Assembly (NCBI GenBank): GCA_964648215.1
Contig: CAZYMF010000011.1
Span: forward strand, 1 to 49,822
Direction of reading: 5' to 3'
Source of the DNA: CAZYMF01 sp964648215
GTDB taxonomy: Bacteria > Desulfobacterota > Binatia > HRBIN30 > JACQVA1
DNA length: 49,822 bases
This document shows positions 21,509-30,623 of the stretch, piece after piece (the stretch's first letter is position 1; the number at the start of each line of letters is the position of its first letter). Below the pieces are notes generated by a model, which saw nothing but the letters and a program-made list of their open reading frames with translations, was not told where the DNA came from and did no database searches. Both the position numbers and the translations under genes were made by a program.

Positions 21509-22195
21509 ATGCAGCGATTCATCCGTACGAGCCGAAATCAGCCGGCGGCTCGGCTCTTCTTTCTGCTTTTGGAGGTCGCGGTGGCGCTAGCGATCGGCGG
21601 CACGAACGCGTCGCCCGCATCCGCGCAGAGCGGCTGCGTCGCCGACTGCAACGACGACGGCGTGACGACGGTCGACGAGCTGATTCAAGCCATCGACATC
21701 GCCATCGGCACCGCTCCCCTCGACGGCTGCCGCGCGGCGGACGCCGACGGCAACGGGCTCGTCACCGTCGACGAGCTCGTCCGCGCCGTCGACGGCGCTC
21801 TCGGCCCGTGCGCCGCGCCGGAGCCGACACCGACTCCGGTCGCCGCGGAGAGCGTCTGCGGCGGACCGATCACCTCCACGCCGCAGGTCTGTCAGCTCCT
21901 GGTCGTGCCGGACACCATCGCCGCCGGCGAGCCGCTGCAGGTGTCGTTCGGCATCTCGGACCTCGAGGGCGATGTCGATACGCTCTGCCTCGGCTTCGGC
22001 CTCGCCGGCAGCGAGCCCCCTTTGCAGTGCCAGCCGGTTCCACCCAGCGGCGCCCTCATCAACGGCTTCGGCACCACCGGCGAGCTGCACTTGTCTCTGC
22101 CGGCGGGCGACTACACGTTTGCGTTGCAGGTGAAGGACGCCGTCGGGCACGAGAGCAATGTGGCGACGGTCAACTTCTCGGTCACGGCGCCGTAA
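21509..22195 (+). CDS. secreted dockerin/EF-hand-like repeat protein
   Basis: 228 residues from ATG 21509; an in-frame start at 21452 would put 19 residues before the signal peptide. A signal peptide spans residues 1 to about 39 (LFFLLLEVAVALAIGG, ending ASA). Two calcium-loop repeats follow at about 43-60 and 73-90 (DCNDDGVTTVDELI and DADGNGLVTVDELV), each with the D-x-D/N-x-D/N-G pattern, like dockerin type I. A Pro/Thr linker (EPTPTP) leads to a beta-sandwich-like C-terminal domain with four Cys and an Ig-like close (VTVN-like end VATVNFSVTAP). Function unknown. Presumably extracytoplasmic, with calcium-stabilised repeats. A related repeat occurs in the protein at 33621-34349. Confidence 0.8.
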   Translation: MQRFIRTSRNQPAARLFFLLLEVAVALAIGGTNASPASAQSGCVADCNDDGVTTVDELIQAIDIAIGTAPLDGCRAADADGNGLVTVDELVRAVDGALGPCAAPEPTPTPVAAESVCGGPITSTPQVCQLLVVPDTIAAGEPLQVSFGISDLEGDVDTLCLGFGLAGSEPPLQCQPVPPSGALINGFGTTGELHLSLPAGDYTFALQVKDAVGHESNVATVNFSVTAP

Positions 22196-22203
22196 CTCAG
22201 CTC

Positions 22204-22271
22204 AAAGCGGAAAGTTGAAAGCGCAAAGCCGGAAGGCCGACACTCCGGTTCCGGCTTTGCGCTTTCCCCTT

Positions 22272-22280
<9 letters not shown>
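22204..22280. repeat. 18-bp perfect inverted repeat between convergent genes (possible bidirectional terminator)
   Basis: Arms 22217-22234 and 22249-22266 are exact reverse complements (GAAAGCGCAAAGCCGGAA and its complement) around a 14-nt loop. The left side is purine-rich and built of GAAAGNNN-like units (from 22204); the right side is the matching pyrimidine-rich strand. It fills the 76-nt space between the stop of the EF-hand protein (+) and the stop of the carboxylesterase (-). That position fits a terminator for both, although there is no long T-run. It also belongs to the group of purine-rich border elements described in the findings. Confidence 0.75.
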
Positions 22281-23831
<1,551 letters not shown>

Positions 23832-23909
23832 GATCCCCTCCGGCTGCGATCATTCGGCCGCCAACACTCACCAGTTCAGGAAAAAAAGTCAAAGACAAAC
23901 CATGGATCG

Positions 23910-25223
23910 TCACCGGTCTTCGTGAGCGGCCACCTCGAGCGCCAGCCCGCGCGTCTCGTCGATCAGCCACCCGAAGAGCAGCGCGCCGGGAACGCCGAGC
24001 AAGGCAAGGTAGCCGACGACGTTCGACAGGCCGCCCAGGGGGCTGGCGAGCACCGCCATCAGGGCCTGCCCCGCCACCGCGCCGACGGCGATGAGCAGGG
24101 AGAGCCATCCCACCATCGTCCCGCGCACCGCCGTCGGGAACAGCTCGGTAACGGCGGCGTTGCCGCTGACCATGATGGCGTTGGCCGCAACGGAGAACAC
24201 GCCGTAGGCTGCGCCGAGCCAGACAACGGCGTGCCCGGTGTGCGCCGGCGGGCCCCAGTAGAACCAGGCCGCACCGCCCGAAGCGAGCAGTCCGGAGACA
24301 ACGACGGTGGGAACGCGGCCCAGTCTCTCGGCCGACCAGGCCCCGAACGGGAAGCCGATCGCGCCCACGGCCCCGGCCACCAGCACCATCGTACTGGTCA
24401 CACCGGGAGTCAGGCCCACCTCCGACACCGCGTGATAGTAGGACCAGTTGTTGGCCGCCATGCCGCCGATGGCGCCGAGCAGGACACACACCGAGACCGG
24501 GATCGTCCGCCGGCGATAGGCGGGATGCAGGAGCGCCGCGAGCGGTGTTCGGCGCGTAGCGCCGCTGGCCGCGGCGTGCTCCCAGTGCTCGCTCTCGGAC
24601 ATCAGGCGGGCGATGAACGGGACTCCCGCCAGGCCGGCGGCCACCACGACCAACATCCAGCGCCACGAGTGACCGGCATCGACCAGCAGCGGCATCCCGA
24701 TCACGCACCAGCCGCTGCCGAACCCCATCGCCAAGCCGCCGTAGCTCTGCCCCTTGGCGCGCTGCTCGATCGGCAACGACTCGGCCAGCATCACCACGGA
24801 GCCGGACACGGTGGCGCTGATGGAGGCGTAGAGCAGAAGGTCGCACAGCGCGAACCACACCAGGCTGGTGGCCAGCGCCGCCCCGAACGCAAACAGAGGA
24901 GTGGCAATCAAGCACCACAGCAACACCCGCCGCCGGCCTACCCGATCGGCAAGCCGCGCCAGCACCAGGCCGCCGATCGCGGACATCGAGACCCAGGCAT
25001 AGAGCGTCGCCAGACCGGTCTCGTCGAGGCCGAAGCTCTGGCCGATCCAGGGCGCCGCCAGGCCGTTGATGGAGATGGCGAAGCCTTGGTAGGCAAGCAT
25101 CGCCAGCACCGCGATCACGGTTCGCCGCGCGGGTCTCGTCGTCGCATGCCGGGCCGGGACAGGCACCTCGTCCGTCCCCGTCGGTTCGTTACCGCCGGCG
25201 CCGTGCTCCGGATCGCTCGCCAT
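23910..25223 (-). CDS. MFS transporter (sugar/aromatic-acid-porter-like)
   Basis: 437 residues from ATG 25223; the open frame runs to 25289 without a better start. After a 35-residue hydrophilic N-terminus, about 12 hydrophobic segments follow. Family signatures: RLADRVGRRRVLLW between helices 2 and 3, LPIEQRAKGQSYGGLAMGFG after helix 4, AERLGRVPTVVV between helices 8 and 9, and ELFPTAVRGTMVGW after helix 10. The ELFPTxVRG motif is typical of the sugar-porter and aromatic acid:H+ symporter (AAHS-like) groups. Inner-membrane carrier, substrate unknown. Next gene downstream on the same strand is the carboxylesterase. Confidence 0.9.
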   Translation of the reverse strand: MASDPEHGAGGNEPTGTDEVPVPARHATTRPARRTVIAVLAMLAYQGFAISINGLAAPWIGQSFGLDETGLATLYAWVSMSAIGGLVLARLADRVGRRRVLLWCLIATPLFAFGAALATSLVWFALCDLLLYASISATVSGSVVMLAESLPIEQRAKGQSYGGLAMGFGSGWCVIGMPLLVDAGHSWRWMLVVVAAGLAGVPFIARLMSESEHWEHAAASGATRRTPLAALLHPAYRRRTIPVSVCVLLGAIGGMAANNWSYYHAVSEVGLTPGVTSTMVLVAGAVGAIGFPFGAWSAERLGRVPTVVVSGLLASGGAAWFYWGPPAHTGHAVVWLGAAYGVFSVAANAIMVSGNAAVTELFPTAVRGTMVGWLSLLIAVGAVAGQALMAVLASPLGGLSNVVGYLALLGVPGALLFGWLIDETRGLALEVAAHEDR

Positions 25224-25503
25224 CCCTCGGCTTCTGGGCTCCTCGTTCACCGCTCCGGTTTCGTCCGCGGTCCGTCCTTGCCCGCCCACACCTCCAATTC
25301 ACACAGGCTGCCACCGACGGCAAGCGACGCCATGACGTCTGCCGTGTCACTACGAAAGTGGGCTCCGCCAGTTTGTGGTGGACCGACTATTCCTCGACGA
25401 CGCCACGGGCCATGACGAAGGTCAGTTGCTTCTCTCGGGGTGCAGAACCGAATGGCATAGTCTTTGGAGCCGCCTCGTTCAATCGCGTGAGGTGGCACAG
25501 CCT

Positions 25504-26613
25504 ATGGAGACACAGTCGCAGACCGTGCAGGTCTTACCCCAGCTGGCCTCGTTGAATCGGGTAGTGTTGGACGTCATCGATCTCTACCAGCCGGCGTTCG
25601 CCCTGAAACGCCTGGCTTCGGGGTTGGATCTCGACCCGGCGTTGCCGCTGACCTGGATCGACACGCCGCAGCTCGAGCGCGGCCTGGCCAATCTGCTGCG
25701 CAGCGAGGTCAGGCACACGCGCGACGGCGATCTGATCTTCTGTCGCACCGAGAGCGACGGTGACTGGGTGCAGCTCATGATCGGTGACAGCGGCAAACGC
25801 AGCGAGCTGGATCCCGTCCGGGGCGCCGCGTCGGAAGCGACGCGAGCCGCCAGCGACGCCCTCGGCCTCGCCGTCTCCCACGCCATCGTCGCCGCACACG
25901 GCGGCGAGATGGTGCTCGACCCGACATGCAGCAGCGGCGCGCGTTTCCTGGTGCGCTTGCCGTCCCTGATCTTCGAGAACGCGCGGCTGATGGCCGAGTT
26001 CGAGCGCGACAATCGCTCGCAGTACGAGTTCCTCACCAAGCTCTCCTACGAGCTGCGCAGCCCCCTCAACGTCATTATCGGGTACACGGGGCTGCTGCTC
26101 GACGCCGCCTTCGGCGTGCTGAGCCCGGAGCAGGCGTATGCGCTGCAGCGGATGGAGCAGTGCGTCCTCGATCTGCTCGGGCCGGTGGACAGCATGCTGG
26201 CCAAGCACTGTGGCGACGGCAGCGGGCCGCGTCCGTTGCGGGGGAACGGCGGCGACGAGCCCGAGCAATTCGGGGAAGGCGCGCGGCGCACGCGCAGCCG
26301 GGTCGAGCTGGCGCTGCTGGCGCGCGAGAACGCCAAGCTGCTCGAGGAGCTGCGCAAGGCGCGGCGGGCGGAGTCCGAGTTCGTGACCGCGACATCGCAC
26401 CAGCTGCGCGTGCCGCTCAACGCCATCATCGGCTACAACGACCTGCTCCTCGACGAGGAGTTCGGCGGATTGACCCTGGAGCAGACCGGGGTGCTGCAGC
26501 GCGTGCGGCGCAGCGCCCTCGGCCTGCTCGAATCGATCAACTGCAACCTGGAGATGCGGCGGCTCGCCGGCGTCGCCACCGGTCCGGCTACGAGCGCAGA
26601 ATCGCCAGCTTGA
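25504..26613 (+). CDS. histidine-kinase-like protein with ATPase-like domain preceding two HisKA-like domains
   Basis: 369 residues from ATG 25504; the frame is open back to GTG 25375, but the extra 43 residues do not look conserved. Residues about 20-160 resemble a HATPase_c domain: LERGLANLLRSEVRHT at the N-box, IGDSGKR in place of DxGxG, and GLAVSHAIVAAHGGEMVLD near the end. Its Asn-box and G-boxes are altered. Two HisKA-like dimerisation segments follow: one with SYELRSPLN, where the phospho-accepting His is Tyr182, and one with SHQLRVPLN, carrying His299. The usual order is HisKA then HATPase, so this is permuted or a fusion of remnants. No membrane segment. The 3' end overlaps the convergent methyltransferase gene by 26 bp. 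Confidence 0.7.
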   Translation: METQSQTVQVLPQLASLNRVVLDVIDLYQPAFALKRLASGLDLDPALPLTWIDTPQLERGLANLLRSEVRHTRDGDLIFCRTESDGDWVQLMIGDSGKRSELDPVRGAASEATRAASDALGLAVSHAIVAAHGGEMVLDPTCSSGARFLVRLPSLIFENARLMAEFERDNRSQYEFLTKLSYELRSPLNVIIGYTGLLLDAAFGVLSPEQAYALQRMEQCVLDLLGPVDSMLAKHCGDGSGPRPLRGNGGDEPEQFGEGARRTRSRVELALLARENAKLLEELRKARRAESEFVTATSHQLRVPLNAIIGYNDLLLDEEFGGLTLEQTGVLQRVRRSALGLLESINCNLEMRRLAGVATGPATSAESPA

Positions 26614-27991
26614 AGCGGCTCGGGCGTTTGCCGAGAAACTCGTCGACGCCGCGGCGGATCTCGTCGCGCATGCGGCCACCCTTGCCGGCGCCCTTGTTCC
26701 AGGTCACACCGGTGTGCCGCCAGTCCCGTTCCGGACCCAACCCGACCACCGTCAGCATCCATCCCAGCATGCGGTAGCGCAGGATCAAATCGCGCGCGTG
26801 CTCGTCCAGCTTCACGCCGCTGCGGCCGGCCAGCGCCCCCTGGTCGCCGTAGAAGACGACCTCCGTCCCGGCACGCTCGGCGGCGGCGGCGACGACCGAG
26901 AAGTCGACCATGAAGGTGATGTCGTCCCGGCCCGGGTCGCGATAGATCGTCGCCCTTGAGCGCGGCGGCCCGGCAAACACCCGCTCCCGCTCCGGCGTCG
27001 AGAGGTGAAAGGCTCGGGTTTCGCCGTAATCGATCCACAAGGTCTCCGCCTGACGGTAGAGGCGGGCGGTGTTGCGGACGAGTCGCTCGATGTCGGGGCA
27101 AGCGAAGTACGGGCGACGCTTGCCCGGCAGGAAAAACTCCGGGTAGTGACGCCGCACGAAGTCCGCCAGCCCCGGCACCACGCCGATGGGGAGGACGACT
27201 TCCTCGAACTTCACCTGCCCCCGCAGTCGTCCGTCGCCGAGGACCCGTGCCAGCTGGTCTCGTGGCACGGCCCGCTGCCCCGGGCGAAGGCCGGCGACGA
27301 GACGCCCCGTGGGCGGCGACGTCGCGGACCCGCCGCCCAGCGTCGGGACGACGAAGGCCACGCCGGGTCGTCCGTCGCGGCCCGGGACCACCTTGTGATG
27401 GGCCAGGCAGTCGAGCACTTCGTTGGCGACCACCAGTCCGTGATCGCCGAACGGCGTCCCCCGCGCTGGTCGCCGGGACAGGTCGGCGCAGGTCCAACGC
27501 ACGCTCTCCGCCACCGGCCCGAGATGCTCGCGCTGGCGGGCGATCAGAGCCGGGCTGCGCTCGACGATGCGGTAGCGCAGCGCGTCGGCGAAGCGGCGCC
27601 ACTCCTGCGCGCCCGTTCGCCGCAGACGACGCGCGCGATCGCTCACGCACACCAGGACGTCGAGGCAGAGCTGCCCGTTGCCGGCGCCGATCTCGCAGAT
27701 CTCGAAGCGAGTCGGCTGCCCGGCAGCACGCCAGCGCCGCCAGGCGTAGTGTGCCACCATCCAGCCGAACATCGGCGACAGCGCCAGCGGAAAGGTGTCG
27801 TAGTGTCCGCCGTCGCCGAAGCGGACCTGGCCGGTGCTGTAGTAGCCCCACTGCGGGTGGAACAAGGCATCGTCGACGAAGTCGCGGTACGAGGGAAAGA
27901 GCCGCGCGATGCGCGCAACCTCGGCCGCCGACAGCCGGCCTTCTGTCGTTCTGCGGTTCGTACTTCCGGTCTTCGATTTCCGATTTCTCAT
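26588..27991 (-). CDS. class I SAM-dependent methyltransferase, MidA/NDUFAF7 family
   Basis: 467 residues. Family signatures: FRDFVDD-like opening YRDFVDDALFHPQWGYY, then FEICEIGAGNGQLCLDVL (SAM-binding loop), YRIVERSPALIARQREHL, VVANEVLDCLAHHKV, and a C-terminal stretch WIDYGETRAFHL with RDDITFMVDFS. The eukaryotic relative NDUFAF7 methylates an Arg of complex I; bacterial members are probably protein-arginine methyltransferases, but the substrate here is unknown. No ATG/GTG/TTG occurs downstream before the conserved part, so ATG 27991 is the only plausible start. The first 18 or so codons fall in a purine-rich repeat (27961-27995) like those at other gene borders. Confidence 0.87.
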   Translation of the reverse strand: MRNRKSKTGSTNRRTTEGRLSAAEVARIARLFPSYRDFVDDALFHPQWGYYSTGQVRFGDGGHYDTFPLALSPMFGWMVAHYAWRRWRAAGQPTRFEICEIGAGNGQLCLDVLVCVSDRARRLRRTGAQEWRRFADALRYRIVERSPALIARQREHLGPVAESVRWTCADLSRRPARGTPFGDHGLVVANEVLDCLAHHKVVPGRDGRPGVAFVVPTLGGGSATSPPTGRLVAGLRPGQRAVPRDQLARVLGDGRLRGQVKFEEVVLPIGVVPGLADFVRRHYPEFFLPGKRRPYFACPDIERLVRNTARLYRQAETLWIDYGETRAFHLSTPERERVFAGPPRSRATIYRDPGRDDITFMVDFSVVAAAAERAGTEVVFYGDQGALAGRSGVKLDEHARDLILRYRMLGWMLTVVGLGPERDWRHTGVTWNKGAGKGGRMRDEIRRGVDEFLGKRPSRFKLAILRS

Positions 27992-27998
27992 TCTCTTG
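27961..27998 (-). repeat. purine-rich quasi-tandem repeat at the start of the MidA-like gene
   Basis: Read on the minus strand, this segment is almost all purine with units GAAATCG, GAAATCG, AAGACCG. It covers the ATG and first codons of the MidA-like methyltransferase, encoding a Lys/Arg/Ser-rich leader. Its texture matches the purine arms at 22204-22234 and 31809-31835. Confidence 0.5.
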
Positions 27999-28004
27999 GC
28001 GTCC

Positions 28005-28304
28005 TCACGCCACCAGCTCGTGCAGGGTCGGGCTCACCGGCGACTGCCGCAACGCCGAGCGCACGCCGCCGGGCAGCGCGTGGTCGACGACGGCGAGCCG
28101 ATCGAGCACCTCGCGCCAGGTGGCAACAGCGTCGTACTGCCGCTCGAGGGCGTGCAGGACGCGACCGTGCGCGAGCACTGCCTGCCGCGCCCCGGCGGGT
28201 AGCTCCGCGTCACAGCGCGGGCGCGTGACGTCGAATCGCTGGCCGCATCCGCGGCGGAACTTCGCCGTGTCGCGATTCTCCTGACCGCAGGCGGCACACC
28301 TCAT
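28005..28304 (-). CDS. small zinc-ribbon protein, possibly a truncated adenylate-cyclase-type N-terminus
   Basis: 99 residues from ATG 28304 (a TTG two codons upstream is the alternative). The N-terminus MRCAACGQENRDTAKFRRGCGQRF resembles the zinc ribbon that opens many class III adenylate cyclases with TPR or kinase-like ATPase modules (CxxCGxENxxxxKFCxxCG), but the third Cys is Arg, leaving three ligands plus a Cys in RCDAEL. The remaining 60 residues are helical (AVATWREVLDRLAVVDHAL) and not recognised. It may be a remnant of a larger regulator or a small zinc protein. It lies directly upstream of the MidA-like gene on the same strand (13 nt). Confidence 0.5.
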   Translation of the reverse strand: MRCAACGQENRDTAKFRRGCGQRFDVTRPRCDAELPAGARQAVLAHGRVLHALERQYDAVATWREVLDRLAVVDHALPGGVRSALRQSPVSPTLHELVA

Positions 28305-28326
28305 ATGCAACTGAACCTGCGGTCAT

Positions 28327-28338
28327 GATGACGTCATC
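28327..28338. promoter_or_regulatory. perfect 12-bp palindrome GATGACGTCATC, candidate operator
   Basis: The dyad lies 23 bp upstream of the start of the zinc-ribbon gene (-) and within the 225-bp spacer between it and the hydrolase gene at 28530-29165. Position and symmetry fit a binding site for a dimeric regulator. No partner factor can be named, and one palindrome of this length may be chance. The rest of the spacer shows nothing else. Confidence 0.25.
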
Positions 28339-28529
28339 GGCGCAACCCGTCAAACGGCAGACCTCGTCGCCCCCGCCGTCTTCGCCGCATCGGAGTGAGC
28401 ACCGGAACTCGAAATGCCTAGGTACAGACCGGAGGCTCTGACTGTGAGTTCCGCTGCCCAAGCATGCTCAAGAGCGGACGCACAACGGGACGGCAGCAAC
28501 ATCGCCGCTTCAAGAGCGTGCGCCGCCGC

Positions 28530-29165
28530 TCAGCCGGCAAGGCACGCCAACGCCGCCCGCAGATCGCCGGTCATCGCCTCCGCCCGGGGATGGCGGCGCA
28601 GCGCCTGCCACCACGGGGGCCGCGGCTCGCCGTCTTCGAGCAACAACAGCCGCCGCGCCGGCTCAACCAGAGCGGCGACGTAGTCGCTCGGGCGGACGTC
28701 CTCGAGCACGCGCACCAGCGGATCGTGATCGCCGCCAGGCTCGCCGGGGACGGCGACGTCGAGCGGGACGCGCGGGCGGTCGAAGTCGGGGCGCTCGCCG
28801 CCGCCGTCGAGGCCGGCCCCCGGCAGCAGCAGCGCCGCCGGCACTATATCTGGCCGCGCGCCCGCCAGCAGCGCCGCGACGTAGGCACCGAGACCCGCTC
28901 CGGCGACGGCCGCGTGGCCGACCTGGGCCAACACCGCGTCGGCATCGGCAACCAGCAGCTCGGCATAGTAGCCGCCGCCCTTGATCCAGTCGGAACGGCC
29001 GTGGCCGCAGAAGTCGAGCGCGTAGACCGCGCCCGGCCACATCGCCGGCGCCTCGCCCCAGCTCGCCGCCGAGCCGTAGAGCTCGTGCAGGAGCAGCAAC
29101 GCCGGGCCGGCGGCCTGACGCAGCTCGTGGAGCTCGAGAGTCACGCGTCCGTGCGTCAGCCGCAT
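28530..29165 (-). CDS. degenerate alpha/beta-hydrolase-fold protein lacking the nucleophile
   Basis: 211 residues. The ATG at 29165 shares its A with the TGA of the preceding hydrolase (TGATG), so translation is coupled. The fold is clear: ALLLLHELYGSAASW, VYALDFCGHGRSDWIKGGGYY, then the elbow GAGLGAYVAALLAG, where the expected Ser of GxSxG is Gly91. No GxGH motif with a catalytic His occurs near the short C-terminus. It shares the block GHGxSxWIxxGGYY with the intact hydrolase at 32702-33589, so the two are paralogs. It is probably not a hydrolase; it may bind a ligand or partner, or be decaying. Confidence 0.75.
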   Translation of the reverse strand: MRLTHGRVTLELHELRQAAGPALLLLHELYGSAASWGEAPAMWPGAVYALDFCGHGRSDWIKGGGYYAELLVADADAVLAQVGHAAVAGAGLGAYVAALLAGARPDIVPAALLLPGAGLDGGGERPDFDRPRVPLDVAVPGEPGGDHDPLVRVLEDVRPSDYVAALVEPARRLLLLEDGEPRPPWWQALRRHPRAEAMTGDLRAALACLAG

Positions 29166-30049
29166 CACGACCCCAGGAAGTCGGCGATCAGGGCGGCCGT
29201 CTCCCGCGGCTTCTCCATGTGAACGAAGTGGCCGGCGCCGGCGACCGTCGCCCGTTCGAGATGCTTCACGTGCGCCACCCGCTCGGCGAGAATCGCCGGC
29301 GGCAGCGGGCCCCACGTGTCCGGCTCCGAGCCGGACACCGCCAGCAACGGCGCGCGCAGCGCGCCATAGCCCGGACCGATCCAGTCGGGACGCCAGGGAC
29401 CGAAGCCCTGACCCATGTGCGGGTCGTGCTTCCATCGCCAGCCGTCCTCGCTCTCCTGCGCCCCGTGGAACAGGAAGTAACGCAACCACTCGCGCGACAG
29501 GCGCGGGTTCTGCGTCCGGCGGCGCTCGACGAGGTCGTCGAGGCTGGGGTAAGGGCGCCAGCGGCGCTGCGCGAGGCGCCGGCGCGCGTCGAGAAAGTGC
29601 GCCATGCGCTCCGGAGTCGGCTTCTCGTCCTCGGGCAGCGACGGCGGGCCGAAGCCGTCGAGGTTGACCACTTTCGAGACGAGATCGGGCGCGACGCAGG
29701 CCGCCTCGGTGACCTGCCCGCCGCCTTTGCTGTGACCGATCAGGTGCACCCGCCGGCCGAGCCAGCGCAGGACGTTGACGATGTCGAGGATGTCCGCCGC
29801 CCAGGTATAAGCGGGCGCCCACTCCGAATCGCCGTGGCCACGGGCATCGAGCGCGATCACGCGATGGCGCTGCGCCAGCAACGGCGCCAGAACCGCGAAG
29901 CTGCGCGCGTGGTCCCACATGCCGTGGCACAGCACCACCGGCGGCGCCTGCGGATCGCCCCACTCGAGCGCGTGCAGGCGCACGCCGGCCGACTCGATCG
30001 TGTGCGCGCGCTCGGGGTCGACGGCGCCGGGGAAGCTCACTTCCGTCAT
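29165..30049 (-). CDS. alpha/beta hydrolase
   Basis: 294 residues from ATG 30049; another in-frame ATG at 30064 adds five residues and no ribosome site separates them. Oxyanion strand VVLCHGMWDHARSF, conserved DARGHGDSEW after the second strand, nucleophile elbow LIGHSKGGG (Ser), lid about 165-225, and catalytic His in GAGHFVHMEKP. Triad appears complete. Substrate unknown, cytoplasmic. Third gene of a minus-strand cluster: beta-propeller (31766), thioredoxin (30597), this gene, then the degenerate hydrolase overlapping its stop by one base. Confidence 0.9.
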   Translation of the reverse strand: MTEVSFPGAVDPERAHTIESAGVRLHALEWGDPQAPPVVLCHGMWDHARSFAVLAPLLAQRHRVIALDARGHGDSEWAPAYTWAADILDIVNVLRWLGRRVHLIGHSKGGGQVTEAACVAPDLVSKVVNLDGFGPPSLPEDEKPTPERMAHFLDARRRLAQRRWRPYPSLDDLVERRRTQNPRLSREWLRYFLFHGAQESEDGWRWKHDPHMGQGFGPWRPDWIGPGYGALRAPLLAVSGSEPDTWGPLPPAILAERVAHVKHLERATVAGAGHFVHMEKPRETAALIADFLGS

Positions 30050-30111
30050 CGCGGCGCTGAGCATGACGCGGCGCCCGTCCACGCGCAAGGCGGGTGCCAC
30101 GATCGTGCGCG

Positions 30112-30597
30112 TCAGTGCAGCTTCTTCAACGCCTCGTCCATGCCCGCGAGCACGGAGGCGGGATTCTTCTCGTCGTAGAAGTACTGGAAACGATCGCGCG
30201 GGACGTGGATGGCCGCATCGAGCTTGCCGTCCGAGGAGAGAAAGAACGTGCGCGGGATGTAGCGACCGTCGCCCTCGTACTGCTTGCTGAGCTCCTTCTC
30301 CTTGTCGTTGTTGAGGCGAATCATGACGAACTTCTTCGACATCTCGACCACCTTGGGGTCGTGGAACACGCCGCTGTAGTTCGCGCAGTGCGGGCACCAG
30401 TCGGTGTAGAAGATCAGGCAGATCGGCTTCTTCTCCTTCTTCGCCGCGGCCAGGCCGTCCTTGTACGAAAGCCACTGGACCTGCGCGTCGTTCCAGTCGC
30501 CGCCGGCCCAGGCGTCGCGGGGCGAGACGGCGGCGACCAGCGCCAACAGGGCGATGACGGCGAGACCGGTTTGCCACGGGTTGCGTTTGTCTGTCAT
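30112..30597 (-). CDS. exported thioredoxin-fold protein
   Basis: 161 residues from ATG 30597, with GGAGGGAG a few bases upstream. A signal peptide covers about residues 1-31 (GLAVIALLALVAAVSPRDAWAG). The mature part has WLSYKDGLAAAKKEKKPICLIFYTDWCPHC, with redox Cys68 and Cys71, then IPRTFFLSSDGK with the cis-Pro. It ends in a helical tail. It resembles DUF255/AGR2-like and thioredoxin_7 proteins. Likely reduces or isomerises disulfides in the periplasm. It follows the beta-propeller gene by 26 nt, so they are co-transcribed. Confidence 0.9.
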   Translation of the reverse strand: MTDKRNPWQTGLAVIALLALVAAVSPRDAWAGGDWNDAQVQWLSYKDGLAAAKKEKKPICLIFYTDWCPHCANYSGVFHDPKVVEMSKKFVMIRLNNDKEKELSKQYEGDGRYIPRTFFLSSDGKLDAAIHVPRDRFQYFYDEKNPASVLAGMDEALKKLH

Positions 30598-30623
30598 GTC
30601 TCCCTCCGAAGAGCGTCGTCGAT

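Noticed and set aside
25375..25503. Upstream GTG start for the kinase-like protein
   Set aside because: The extra residues look non-conserved and the ATG at 25504 directly precedes protein-like sequence; kept as an alternative only.
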